Of a stretch of 64,000 bases of DNA, positions 11,650 to 23,593 are shown piece after piece (position 1 is the first letter of the stretch; each line of letters opens with the position of its first letter). The stretch is from NCBI RefSeq assembly GCF_030272615.1, contig NC_081412.1:665038481-665102480 (forward strand). The letters are read 5' to 3'. Under the pieces are notes generated by a model. It was not told where the DNA came from. It did not search any database and worked only from the letters and a program-made list of their open reading frames with translations. The DNA comes from Cryptomeria japonica. Taxonomy: Eukaryota; Streptophyta; Pinopsida; Cupressales; Cupressaceae. The translations under genes and the position numbers were made by a program.

Positions 11650-12690
11650 AATTTGCACATCAAGCTATAAAGTCCGATTCGCAATGATAAAACATCTTTA
11701 CTTACATATCAGACTTTAAAGTCTGATGTGCAAATAGGGGAAGTCATCGGCACATCGGACTTTAAAGTCCATTGTGTAAGTTGGAAAAAAAAAAATCATT
11801 AGCACATCAGACATTAAAGTCCAATGTGCAGGTGTAGAACATTGCAAAAAGACTAGCACATCAGGTTTTAGAGTCTGATGCGCTAGTTGGGGGAAAAGAA
11901 ACCGATTGACATGTTGGGTTTTAAAACCAGGCATGTCAACTAAACAATCTCCCCTCCCATATCAGACTTTAAAGTCCAATATGTGAGGTTTACCCTCCTC
12001 CATACCAGACTTTAACGTCTGATATGCAGAGGGATCTTCGCACACAGTCGTGCAGATCGGGTTATAAAATCCATCATGTACGCTGGGAAAAGGGAAAAGA
12101 ATATAGATCCTTGCACATAGCCTTCAGATCGGGAGATCTTGAGGAACAATCAGATTTGATGTCTGATACGTCTCGAACCAATAGAAAACCCAAAGAGGAA
12201 ATAATACAGGGGACAAACCTAAAAGGAAAAATAAAAATAAACCAAAAAGCTACCTCAATTTGCCAAGATGAAGAAAAATCTGGTACGGATTCGACAAATC
12301 TGCAAGGCCGACGAAGGAAAATGGAGGAAAACAGAGGAGGGCATGCGTAGAGGAGAATTCACAAACAAAAATGAAGCAATAATCTCCAAAATTTAATAAA
12401 TAATCTCCTAAATTCACAATAAATACGACCATAATTACTAATCACACAATGCATGTTAGAATTTTTTAGTCTAACATGCAGGAATAAAACCCTTGCAAGT
12501 CGGACTTTAAAGTCCGACATGCAACTTTTGATCAAAAGACCTATAGATTGGAATTTAAAGTCCAAACTACAGGGGAAGGATTACCTGCAGGTCGGACTTT
12601 AAAGTCCGATGTGCAATTTTTAAAAAAAGAAGGAACCCTTCAAGTCGAACTACCTGCATGTCAAATTTTTTAAAAGTTCGACCTGCAGGA
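11650..12690. repeat. Palindrome array in the left LTR of element A
   Basis: About 15 units of roughly 27-30 bp lie in two clusters (about 11650-12135 and 12450-12690), each an imperfect or perfect palindrome around a core like gactttaaagtc. Typical arms are cacatcggac / gtccgatgtg. Other units use different arms (gcaagtcggac / gtccgacatgc, or a centre ggttttaaaacc) yet stay self-complementary. Spacers of 10-40 bp contain runs such as gggga or aaaaa. The array is duplicated at 28940-30010. Confidence 0.85.
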
Positions 12691-13018
12691 AAACCTACAA
12701 ATCTTACAAACTTAGAAAACAATAAAAATGAAAAGTGAAAAGCTAAATGAGCTAATCGACGGAGTCAATCAACCTCTCTTAGAGGTCGTAAGGTACGAAA
12801 CAGACTAGTTTTGTAGGGTTGTCTCATGATTTTGGCCATGCTGAAATCAAGGAGAACAATTGGCTCGGACTAGGGAACAAGGTGCACCACTTGAATCTTG
12901 TAGAATCCAGAACTCTGAGTGTTTGTATCGATTGGGCTATAGAGTTAGGCGATGAAAAGAATAAGAAGAAAAGACTATACATATTTTACAATAAGTACAA
13001 CTTCCTTTACATCGCTCT

Positions 13019-13948
13019 CTATTGAGTAAAGAGCTTCAAATATTCTCCACTATGAGGTAGCGAGAACAGAATACCATTCACATATGCAAGTAAGTAGCTA
13101 CACTTGCCACATACTTCATGAATAGTGAAGGGACCTCTCCATAAGGAGTCAAAATATCTATGAAAACCCTTTGATTCCCTCCTCTTGTCCCATAACAAGA
13201 CTTGATCACCAACTGAGAACTCATAAGAAGTTGCTTTCTTATCAAATAAAACCTTCACTTAACTTTGATGTTCAGCAATCCTATCAACCACTTCTTCTCT
13301 TGTTTCTTCTAACTGAGAAAGAAGCATAATCCTCTTATCAAGCAAATTTGGATAGGTTTCATCTTCAATGGCCTTGGCGAGCTTTACTGCTTGAAGTTCC
13401 ATAGTGATTGGAATCTTGGCATTCAACCCATACAAAAGTTGAAAAGGTAACATACTGATTTCTTTTTTTGAAGTTATACGATCCACCCATAGCACATCAT
13501 AGAGAGCTTTATGCCAAGTCCAATGTTTCTCATCAACAAACTTTCTCATAATGGTAACTAGATTCTTGTTGCTTGATTCAACCTGACTATTTCCTTGTGG
13601 ATAATAGTCATATGAGTGTGAAAGGGTAATACCATGATCAAAACAAAAGTCAATGATTTCATAAGATAAAAAATATGAAGCATTATCGGTTATTATCTTA
13701 TGAGGAACACCAAACCTTGAAACGATGTTTTCCTTCAGAAATTGACAAACTAGTGTCGAGGTAGCTTTCTTAGTTGGAATTGCCTCCACCCACTTGGTGA
13801 AGTAATCTATTGCTGTGATAATGTATATGTGACCTACACTAGATGTCGGATTGACAAGTCCAATGAAGTCCAATCCCCATTGTTGAAAGGGCTCTTCAAT
13901 TACTACTAATTTAAGAGGAAGCGCAACTAGCATGCCAATGTCGGCCAC
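13019..13948 (-). pseudogene. Element A integrase fossil
   Basis: The minus-strand sequence holds a retroviral-type integrase core, recognisable from QQWGLDFIG, YFTKWVEAIP, FGVPHKIITDN and YYPQGNSQVES, followed toward 13019 by the usual C-terminal part (VGDQVLLWDKR). Lying downstream of RNase H, it places the element in Ty3/gypsy. It is part of a broken element. Confidence 0.9.
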
Positions 13949-14040
13949 TAGTATCTAGCACACAAAATTTTATGCGTAGTCAAAGGAGCAAAAAAATGTC
14001 CACCACAAGAAAGATAATGAAAATCTTGAAGTAATCTGAC

Positions 14041-15540
14041 TCATTGTTGTTTGTCTATGAAATGTAGGAAATTACCATCTAGACCTTTCTTATACAAACC
14101 ATTGTCCCATAGGACAAAACTTACTGCTTTAAGCCTTAGGGTTCGCCTTTCTTTCCTTGACAGGTGTGTAGGATAGTCTCCATATGTTAAGAGATATGCC
14201 AAGTCAGAATACCACTCATCAGTGGTACTGACAAATAGAACTTTGGGAAGATCTTGATTCATACCTTCATTTTCCAGCACCACTTGATCAATTAATTTGT
14301 TTTCAGCTACCAATTGACATAGACCTTTTCCATGATCCAACTTAGTGGGCTTGATTTCCATGTCATATTCCTGAATCTTGGCAATCCAGTTGCCCCTTTT
14401 AGTTCCAAACTCTTCTGGCATCAAAATTGTCTTAACACCAACATTGGGAATGAGAGCGATGACATGTGAATTCAGAATATAAAACCTAAAATGTTTCACC
14501 ACTTTTACCATGAGAAAAGCATGCTTCTCCATTTCTGAGTACTTCAAGTCATAAGCCTTTAGTGGATAACTCATGAATGCAATGAATGATTCCATGCCTT
14601 CATTATTTTTCTACATCAGTATAGCCAAATAGGTATGATCTTATGCATAGCTATACATGATAAACTCTTTGGTATAATCTGGGCATACCAAGATTGAGGC
14701 ATTTTCCATGGCCTCCTTGATCCAATGGAAAGATTTATTTCCTTCAGGAGTCCACTTAAAAAGAGAATTACCTTTCATCATGTTAACTATGTGACAAGTC
14801 TATTCAACAAAGTCTAGAATAAATCTTCGTAAGAAATTTACTTTACCAAAGAAATAATGAACGACAGTCTTACTTGTTGGCATGGAAAGGTCACGAATAC
14901 CTTTTACTCTTTCAGTATCAATTTTTATACCTTCTTTTGAAACAATATGCCCAAGTAAATTACCTTCAGTGATCACAAAAATAGATTTCTTGAGATTGAG
15001 GGAAATTCCATGCTGACACTTCTCTAAGACTTGTTGCAAATGAAAGAAATGATTTTGATGTTTCTTAAAATAAATAGTCAAATCATCCAAATAGACTACA
15101 ATGAACTTACCAAGAAAACTTCAAAAGGCCAAGTCCATTGCATGTTGGAAAGTTGCTCCCACGTTTATTAACCTAAAAGGCATCTTGCAATATGCAAAGG
15201 TACCCTAAGGTGTAGTAAATGCAGTATTATTTTGATCTTGTTCTAGAACTTCTACTTGGTTGTAACCCAAAAATACATCCAACATGGACATCATCTCAAC
15301 TCCAGTAACAACTTGTAGGACATGATCCATGACAAGTAAAGGATAGTTATCTTTCAAGGATGCCTGATTCAAATTCCAGAAATCAACACATATTCGAATA
15401 TCACCATTCTTCTTACGTACAGGTACAATATTGGCTATCCAAGATGAATGATGAATGGGGAAAATTATGTTTTCTTTCAACATATTTTGAACTTCAACAA
15501 ATGTAGTATCTGATATCTTTGGATTATGGTACCTTTGCTT
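14041..15540 (-). pseudogene. Element A reverse transcriptase and RNase H fossil
   Basis: Reverse transcriptase pieces include IVPVRKKNGDIRICVDFWNLN and MDDLTIYFKKH followed by the thumb (LLGHIVSKEGI). RNase H-type sequence follows at 14041-14595 (YPLKAYDLKYSEMEKHA). The order and wording are those of plant Ty3/gypsy pol. The region is broken in several places. Confidence 0.88.
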
Positions 15541-16674
15541 CTATCGAAAAGGCATGATACTTGGCTTTAATGGAATGTCATGACATAGTTCTTCTGGACA
15601 GAAAGACTTCAACTCTACATAGGAGTAGGCCAAGACATCAACATATTGTTGCAGCAACACAACAAATTTATGCCTTTCTTCTTGCGAACAACACTTCCTG
15701 ATGTTAATTAGCTTTGGGTTGACTTAAGTGCCAATATTTACCTGCTCATATTCCATTGAGCCCACAGGTGATTTTTTTTTTTTGTGATGTAGTGGTCATG
15801 CTTGTCAAACAACTTTTGTAAAGAATCCCGACACTTAGGGATCTTATTTCCTTTCAATGGCAAAAATTTCTCTCCCATTTCTATATCAATGCTTTCAATT
15901 GCATCTTTTGAAGGGCAGTGACTATAATCAAAATATAGGTCATCAAAATTATCAACGCTCTGCAAGAAACTGATTACATAATGATCATCATTAAACACTT
16001 GCCAATGATCAGAGTTGTCAGGAACACTTGGCTGAAAGACCAATTCAACAACATAAGTTGATCTTGAAAAATCTTTGTGAGGAACCAAAGAGGTTGCAGA
16101 TATTACTAATCAAACCACCCTATCATTAAATTCATAAGAGACAATAAATATGTCAAAGGCATCAAATGCCTCAATCAAATCCCAAACCAAGTTACGATAA
16201 TGTCGTAGCCTACCATTCCTTGTTTGATATATATTCCTGACCTAACACACAATTAACTTTGCATCTCCTTCAGCATGTAAATTATTGATTCCTTTCTTCT
16301 TAGTAACATTCATTCCAAGGAGAAGTGATTCATACTTAGCAGTGTTATTTGTATTATCAAACTGCAATTTGAAAGAGAAAGGAAAAATATTACCCTCAAG
16401 AGAAACCCAAACAATATCAGCTCCTTATCTGATAGAAGAACACCTACCACCAAATTCTACCGTCCAAACATCATTTGGATTACCAATGTTAGCAGTATCA
16501 AAATTAATAATTTCCTCCTGTGAGGTCGAAGATCCCACAAACTCCATAACAGTACTCTCACAATCACTAGAAACCTCTTTATGGGAAAAGACACCTTCAA
16601 TCTCAAGATCAACCTCTACCTCATCATCAACATGCAAGAAATAGTTACCTATTCGTGATGACTCAAAAAAGGAT
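15541..16674 (-). pseudogene. Element A protease-to-RT linker, decayed
   Basis: Short minus-strand open pieces at 15738-16088 and 16425-16703 lie between protease and reverse transcriptase and carry no catalytic motif I recognise. By position they are the pol linker of element A. Confidence 0.6.
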
Positions 16675-17253
16675 CTAAGCCCGCTGATCATCAGATTTAA
16701 CAAAAATGTACTTTGATTCTTTTTTAGGATACAACTTCTTAACTTCCCCCTTGACGGGAATGTGTGCCTTAGTCATATCCATGCTTAACTCTCTACCAAC
16801 ATCTCTATAGAAATTTCTTCTCAATAATAGGTCATAACAAGCTGGTACATCTGCTACCAATATCGTCATCTTAATCTTCTTTTTTGTAAATACAGCGAAT
16901 GCAAATTGTGCATCCTTGATCTGACCTATCAAGGCAAATTTCTTGTTATCCATAGAGAAACATCTTCCAAATGTTTTAGTCAAAGTCAAGACAAGAGCAT
17001 TGGCAACTTTTGCTGGAATAATATTATCAAATGTCCCAGAATCGATCACACAATTACTAAGCTTAAAACCATTAATCAACAAAGTGATATAGAATGGCTC
17101 TATCTTTTCTGTAGGAAAAGGGAAAATTACTAAGTTATTTTGAAGTGAATCAGAATTGGCAAGACTTCTTGGGGTATTACCTTTTTGTTTGACAAACTTG
17201 ACCAAACGGTCAAATTGATCTAGGTTAGACCTCAAAAACTCTACCTCAGACAT
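16675..17253 (-). pseudogene. Element A aspartic protease fossil
   Basis: The minus strand contains INGFKLSNCVIDSGTFDNII, with the Asp-Ser-Gly active site typical of retroelement proteases, and a downstream stretch (VADVPACYDLLLRRNFY) matching the usual protease C-terminal half. It sits between gag and reverse transcriptase, as expected for Ty3/gypsy. Confidence 0.85.
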
Positions 17254-17295
17254 TTGTATTTTGGTTTTCCTAGAATGGTCTAGAATATCAAATGA

Positions 17296-18532
17296 CTAAA
17301 AATAATTCATTAAAGACAAATTTGGGTTCTCATTTTGAGAACTTAAAACATGAGGAGCACTAGTCTTCAGTGCAGCTGTAGAAGAACTGACAGGTGTAGA
17401 AAAATTGACAACAGTCGAAGGAATACTTACACATTTATCTTTCGCGATGTCCTTCAAGATAGAGTTGTCTTTTGGGAGGTTTGGTATAGGAGTCCCATGC
17501 TTAGAAATAGTAACTGGAAAATGTTGAGAATCCTTAATTTGAACATAATCATCATTTTTCACATTGGCAGGTGGCTGAGCCACATGTGCTTGTGAATGAG
17601 TGAATATTGCAAAGACATCTCCTTCGCATCTATCTAACATATCATCTTCTTGATATTGCATAAACCTGATGTTAGAGTCGCTAGCCAATTCTGCATCATC
17701 TTCTTAATGCAAATTGGCATCTTCGTCACCAAAAGGGGGAAGATCATTATGTTCAACTTCATAATATCATGTAGTTGAATTTTGGGGTGGTGCTTCCAAT
17801 GCAAGCCTTTCTGGAGGGGGGGGGGGGGGGGGGTAATTTGTTCTAATTATGCATGGTGTAATTGGAAGCATTATTTGGATAAGTCCTTCTCAGGACATCA
17901 TGATAAGAAGTATTTCCTTGTAAGGAAATTTGCTTCTTAAGTGCTAACAACTCATTTGCTAGCTTTTGTATCATGGGACCAACAAAATTAGTTGAAGAGA
18001 AAGATGCATCAATAACTTGATTACTCCTAACCTTGTTAGGATCTCTCCTTATCTTTCTCGCAAGGATAAGATCATCTTCAACCGATATAGCCATCTGTTG
18101 TGCAATGGCCAAATCTGTAGGATTGTCCCTTCGCAAAAGAAAACTCACCTCTGATAATTGAGCATTGATGAAGAATCATTTCAGATTTCCAGCAGTGGGT
18201 TGTGAAGCAACCGGAATATGGTTATGTAGCTTATTAAATTTTTCTACGAACTCATGCATGGGTTCCTGAGGCTCTTTCTTCATTTGAGTTAATTGTGCCA
18301 ATAATGCATGATCATCTTTGGTAGACTTGAATCTTGCCCCAAATAATATTCTGAGAGTTGCCCAACTTGTGATGCAAGCGTTTAGAAGATGATAGAACCA
18401 ATTAGTAGCAACTCCATGCAAAGTTTCAATATATAGTCTCACTGAGACATCTTCATGTTCAACCTCCAGAACCCCACATGTAATATAGAAGGAAAGAATG
18501 TGCTCATCTGGATGTTGAGATTCATCTCCCAA
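17296..18532 (-). pseudogene. Element A gag fossil
   Basis: The minus strand at 18176-18532 has a plant retrotransposon gag core (VSVRLYIETLHGVATNWFYH, FVEKFNKLHNHIP). Less conserved gag-like pieces follow at 17843-18148 and 17296-17688. No zinc knuckle was found. A G18 run interrupts the region at 17816-17833. The region is broken. Confidence 0.82.
17816..17833. repeat. G18 homopolymer
   Basis: Eighteen consecutive G on the + strand (C on the element A sense strand). It is a slippage-prone run, and its true length may be uncertain in any assembly. Confidence 0.9.
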
Positions 18533-18952
18533 AAACTTTCTACATGTCTTTGGGAAGTTCGTGTAAAGGTGTGATTAAGCTCAATGGACCAAAAGCAGTG
18601 CCTCAAGTGCTAGCAATAACCATCCTTATTGGATTATATGGTGCTATTACAAAACTATTTGCAAGTGTAATAACTAAGACTTGCAAACTTGATGCCTCAC
18701 TTAGTAAATGAGATCATCGTGCAGATGGAGGAAAACTTCACGTCTGCTACAAAGGAGAGAGCGTACATGGAGGTGTCACAAAGGGAAAATTAAATTGTTG
18801 TAATAACTCAAATGTAGGATCAACGATTCTTACTAATCGCTACCCACAAATGTAAATTCAATCAGCTAGATTTGAATATTGACAAAAGCAACAATATGTA
18901 AATTATAATGAAAGCGCACTGCAACCCAAAAAGACAAACCAGATACATGTCG

Positions 18953-18973
18953 CTCCCCAGTAGGATCACCAAA
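18953..18973 (-). other. Element A primer-binding-site-like sequence
   Basis: On the minus strand, just after the LTR end CACCCAACA, the sequence is TTTTTTGGTGATCCTACTGG followed by GGAGCG. This has the TGG...CTGGGGA shape common next to plant gypsy 5' LTRs. It supports the boundary at 18977/18978 and the minus orientation. The primer tRNA is not assigned. Confidence 0.6.
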
Positions 18974-19142
18974 AAAGTGTTGGGTGAATATTTTGTCACC
19001 AGCGTACCAATGACAAAATGTATGATTCACACATAGCTAGGTTGAGAAGTTAATCTCTCTTCTCATCAAGGGGATGTTCCCTTTGAAATTTCTTCTCTAA
19101 TTAATAAGAAATCAAAATCTGTGGATTGGTATTGGGCATATA

Positions 19143-19920
19143 TGTTAGGATTCCCAACGATATTGAGAGGGGGGGTGAATCTGTATCTAATCGGTTAATA
19201 GATTTTTTGAACTTATTTAGTATTTTGCATTCCAAAACAATGTACCAGTAAACAAGAATTAATGCAGTAAATATGAACAATAAAGACAACATAGAAAGCA
19301 CACCATAACACAAGATTTTTTGTGAGGAAACCCGGTGTGGAAAAAACCTCAGTGGGATTTGTGACCCACAATATTTACTCACTGGCCAATGAATGGATAT
19401 TACTTACAATGAGATGCCTACACATGCAGGAAGGCCAACTGTGTAGAGCTCACTGCTCAAATACAAAAAGAAGTATCACTAACTTACAAAAATGGATTAT
19501 GAGAATCCAATATAATGTACTTCTACAAAAAGCATCTGCTATGCTAGGTTCAGTACCAGTTTAAGCTCATATAATAACCATAAACCCTTATACAAAATCT
19601 TCCTCAATATTTGTTCATCATATCCATCCTATGTGTATGTCGATGTCAGAATGATCTACAAGATCTCATACTTATATGTGAGTCTTATTACAATATTCCA
19701 TGTCAGCTTACAAAATATATTACAATTAAATACAAAATACAATAAATAAAATCTTGTTGGCTAGGGTGCCAGTAAACATTATTGTCACTCCCAGTGTACT
19801 ATCTACCAGTGTAGAGTCTATCAGTTTTGGTGCCTGCCAGTGCCATAAGATTGCAAGGTTGTCATCAATGACAACACCTTCAATCACCTACAATTCTCAT
19901 TGGAGTGTGTAATACCAATA
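19143..19920 (-). repeat. Element B left LTR (3' LTR)
   Basis: A 778-bp repeat from tgttaggattcccaacgata to the end gtgtaataccaata. It pairs with 23594-24378 over its whole length with scattered substitutions. Confidence 0.92.
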
Positions 19921-19938
19921 GTCTCCCCCTTTGGCATT
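19921..19938 (-). other. Element B polypurine tract
   Basis: On the minus strand, AATGCCAAAGGGGGAGAC lies directly before the 3' LTR. It is a classical plus-strand primer tract, and it fixes the element's orientation together with the primer-binding site. Confidence 0.8.
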
Positions 19939-20039
19939 GATGGCAACACTCATGAGAAAAATTCAAAAATGTGTTCCAAAATTGAGTTCCAAAAGTCTTA
20001 CCAAAACTATGTGCTCCTCCTGAGAAGATGATCTCTAAG

Positions 20040-22219
20040 TCATTGTAATTTTCTCTTCTCTACTACTACTTCTTCAGTAGCCAGTGTGTTGTCAGTTAGT
20101 ATCAATGGAGTAACTAAAGGTGGTGGAAGGTTATCTATCACTTTTATATTAGGTAGTCCACCTACCTTGCCTTTTCCCTTATACTTATCCTTTTGGTATA
20201 CCTTGAATGTTTTTGATCTTTTTAGCTCTTCTTGTTTCTCCTTCTCTATAAAGAATATGTCCCATTTATCTGTTGTCTCTTCTGAGATCTCATTTACTCT
20301 TTCAGCCATTAGACTTACATGTCCGTGTCCACTTGAAAACACTATCTTGTTGGCTTCACTAATTAACTCATCAATTTCTTCAACACATTTTACAGGGTGA
20401 ACAACAAGTAGTTTCTCTATCTTTATTTTCTTGTCAAGTTCCATAATGGCTAACCTTTTAGCATCTAGCCACCTATAAAAATCACTAGGCAAATCATCTA
20501 AAACCTTTATCAAAACTTTCTTATAAATGTCTAGGTGTAAGATGATACTATTTTCTATGCTTTCTTTTTCCTCATTTATAAAAGTATCATATAATTTGCT
20601 AACATTAGATAGATTTCCATCATTTTTTATTTCATTCAATATATTGTCAAGGGGAGGGATAACCTATTTTTCCTTTTTCTTTCTAGGAGTCATCTTTATA
20701 GCTAGGGCCCTCACTACCTATTGTTTCTTTCTTGCCTTCTTAGGTTTAGGAGAGGGTATTGGTGAAGGTTTTCTCTTCCTATCTAATCTTTTAAACTTTG
20801 TAGGGATTTCACTGTCTGAGGATGTACCAACCGATGAGAGATGATCTTCTGGTTGTAAACCTTCCAAGTCACTTTATTTGATACCGATGATATTCATTAT
20901 GTTTCCCTTTATTTCTTTCACCTGCTTAGTTGCACTCCTGATATATTTCTCTCTTTTCTTCCTCTATTTCAATGTTTGTACACGACTTTCTATGGTCTCA
21001 GCATTACCAAACACTTTTTCTTCTGGTTCTCTAGGGGCTTCAAGTAGGGCTTTGGCATATGTTCCAATAATGTTCACATCAGCCTCATATCCCATCTCTG
21101 TCACCCAAACAGTTCTAGGAAGAATCGACTCCATCCAAATTTCATCTTTCTTGATCACAAAATAAATTTCTGTCTGATACTTGTGAACAATGCTCTGTGG
21201 TAACCTTTCCCTAGTCTTCATTTTAGCTTTAAAGGCTTGGAAATACTTTGTTATTTTGTTTTCCTTATCCGTTCCCATGCTAGTGAAGATATCTAACAGT
21301 TGTTTCCCTACCGGTATGTCATAACCAAAGTCTTTCCCGCCCATACTGGGAACCTCTTTTGTAAGATATAGCATTATGCATACAAGAAGACTGCCAAATA
21401 TGAAAGTACCTTTCTTATCTCTTTTGATTTTCTTTAGATTTTCAATCAATTCATCTTTCAACCACTCATATATATCTATCTTGGCATCATTGTTAGCCAT
21501 ATCATATGCACTTTTGATACATAGACTAGAAACTAAGTTCAGTTGGTTAGCATGTGTGGTTTTATATCCTAATACCATGCTAATGAATATAACATTTTCA
21601 TCTTTAACATCATTAACTCTTAGGGATCTGCTATCATAGGTTGCACCAGTTAAAGTCATCACAGTGTTGTTTGAAACTTTCCTTGTTTTATTTAGCCTGC
21701 TACAAGTGGAGGGTAAGCCAGTCACAACCCTAACTGCTTCTCTAGTGATTTTATGAATAGAGTCAAGTCAAAATAATTCCCCATGAACTCTACTAAGTAC
21801 AATCCTTACAACTTCCTTAGGAAATTCCAGAATGTCAAGGATTCCACAAAACCTAGGGTTTCTATAACCTTATGTTCCGGTTTTACAGTTCCACTCTCAT
21901 CACATATAATATTCTTCTACATTTTCATGATTTCATCTGAACCTAGTTCCTCAATGTGGCAATGTATGTATATTCTTGGGTCTTCTGCATATGCAAATCC
22001 TTTAGGGATTTTTGAAAATGCACCTAGGGTATCGTCTTGCTTCGCTACTTTAGGAATAATCTTGAATATGGGCCTAGGGGGTTTAGCCACTTCAATAATA
22101 GTAGGGTTTTCAATGAATTTAGGAGCAAAGGAGGAAGCCATTGATAAATACCTTAATCTACCTTTTAGGTGTGGATGCTTGAAAGATCTTTCTTTACTTC
22201 TTGCTAATGATGCCTTCAC
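20040..22219 (-). pseudogene. Element B unrecognised protein remnants
   Basis: Minus-strand open pieces at 21917-22219, 20964-21725 and 20040-20639 encode a mostly charged protein with no motif I can name (e.g. IYEWLKDELIENLKKIK, GKDFGYDIPVGKQLLDIF). Length and position inside an LTR element argue that it is an element protein. It shows no reverse transcriptase, integrase or RNase H signature. The region is broken. Confidence 0.5.
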
Positions 22220-22453
22220 TCGGGTTCTTCACGCTCTTAAGAAATTTGAATGCTCGGTGAATGAAAAAGAGGAAAAAACACAGATTTATAATGTCTTTTC
22301 CTTCAAAAACTACAATAAATGCCTGCCAGTAAAGAAGAAGTTCATCTTCTTACCATCAACCGAGGGTAAACTTGCATGTTTTTCATTTTTTTGCCATATC
22401 CCCAAAAGATTTTAGTTCAGTTAGATGAAGAATCTCCTGTCGGTGGAGTAATA

Positions 22454-23464
22454 CTATGTTCTACTGGTGAAGGAATCAACATTTTGATCTCTCTTTCTAA
22501 TCCACTGTTTTGAAAATTCTTGCTTTACCTCATCAACCTTCTCTTTGCCTTTCAAATTGGGTCCATTTTTATTTGCCAATGATGCCTTACTTCTACAAAA
22601 TTTTACAATATGTCCAATCTTGTTACAAGTATAACAAGTCACATTGTTTTTCTGAATAGCCTTTCCATATCCTATGTTGGTATGTGTTTTGCATTGATTA
22701 GATAGGTGTCTAAATCTTCCACAAACATAATATATTACATTCACTCTGCAATTTTCTGAATTATGACCAATGTTGTTGCATTTGGAGCATTGACCGGTGG
22801 GTGCATTAATGTTCTGATAGTTTCTAGATCTACACTAATTTGCTTTATGACCATACTTGTTATAGTTAAAACATTTCCCATTAAATTTGCAAGCATTAGG
22901 TTGTCTTACCGGTTTGTTGTGATCATGATTGTTTGTAGTACCAGAGCTTTCACCAACTTCAAAGCCAAGTCCATTGGTATCTCCATTAGGTTTTTTATTT
23001 TTCAGCATATTATCAAGTTCTTTTGAACTTTTCTTGAATTTCTCTTTGTGTTGATTTGCAATAGCCAACTCATTTTCCAAGATTCCCTTCTGTCTCATAA
23101 GTTCAATTTTATCATTTTGTGTGTGGATCAAATCTATCTTCAACATATCATTTTCATGACTGAGTCTTGTATTTTCATTTCCAGCATCATTGAGTCTCCT
23201 AGTCAAGTCATCTTCATTCTTCTTTTCGTCTTCACTTTCTTTGCAAAACCTCGTAGTCATATCTTGCATTTCATTCCTCATAGCATTGTTTTCTTGTCTC
23301 AATTTGTTCACAAGGTCATTAAGAGTTTCCTTTTCATCATCATCACTTTTCATCTTCTCATAAAGTTCTCTTCTTTTGTTTCTAGCAATAGTGAGATTTT
23401 CTTGAAGTCCTTGAATGAATTCTTGTGCAGTCTTCAGATCATCTTCAAGTTTGATATTCTTTAA
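22454..23464 (-). pseudogene. Element B gag-like coiled coil and zinc knuckles
   Basis: From the right on the minus strand there is a long heptad-rich charged stretch (LVNKLRQENNAMRNEMQDM), then Cys/His knuckle-like sequences, the clearest being CYTCNKIGHIVKFC (CX2CX4HX4C); CFNYNKYGHK and CGRFRHLSNQC are further knuckle-like pieces. Zinc knuckles of this spacing are the nucleic-acid-binding part of retrotransposon gag. The region is broken. Confidence 0.75.
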
Positions 23465-23579
23465 ATTTTATGTATCATAATCTGTAAGAGTTGTTTCCAA
23501 TTGCTTTCTCAATTTTTCCATCTGTACCGGTGTTAGGATCTCCCTCAAGCTATTAGACTTTCGAAAACTAGAGGACCAG

Positions 23580-23591
23580 GCTTTGATACCA
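23580..23591 (-). other. Element B primer-binding site (initiator tRNA-Met type)
   Basis: On the minus strand, TGGTATCAAAGC follows the 5' LTR by two bases. The canonical plant initiator-Met site is TGGTATCAGAGC, one base different. Confidence 0.85.
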
Positions 23592-23593
23592 AT

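Larger units (their letters stand above)
7519..12858 (-). repeat. Element A left LTR (3' LTR)
   Basis: At about 5.34 kb this is far longer than usual plant LTRs. It matches the right LTR throughout, except that two blocks of about 80 bp (near 9920) and 500 bp (near 11170) present on the right are absent here. It contains minus-strand ORF remnants (8400-11490) and the palindrome array (11650-12690). The boundary with the internal region is set by where similarity to the right LTR stops; no clear polypurine tract is seen there. Confidence 0.8.

Noticed and set aside
11650-12690. CRISPR-like or satellite array
   Set aside because: Units are palindromes with variable arms and short irregular spacers, present in both LTRs of a plant retroelement. 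This is neither direct repeats with unique spacers nor a head-to-tail satellite.
12859-13018. Polypurine tract of element A
   Set aside because: The purine run at about 12953-12975 is on the + strand, whereas a minus-strand element needs it on the minus strand; no good tract is seen.
20086-23464. Plus-strand ORFs in element B
   Set aside because: They are antisense shadows of the minus-strand coding remnants; none has a family motif.
23531-23545. A second LTR end inside element B (tgttaggatct)
   Set aside because: Only about ten bases agree with the LTR end; similarity does not continue.
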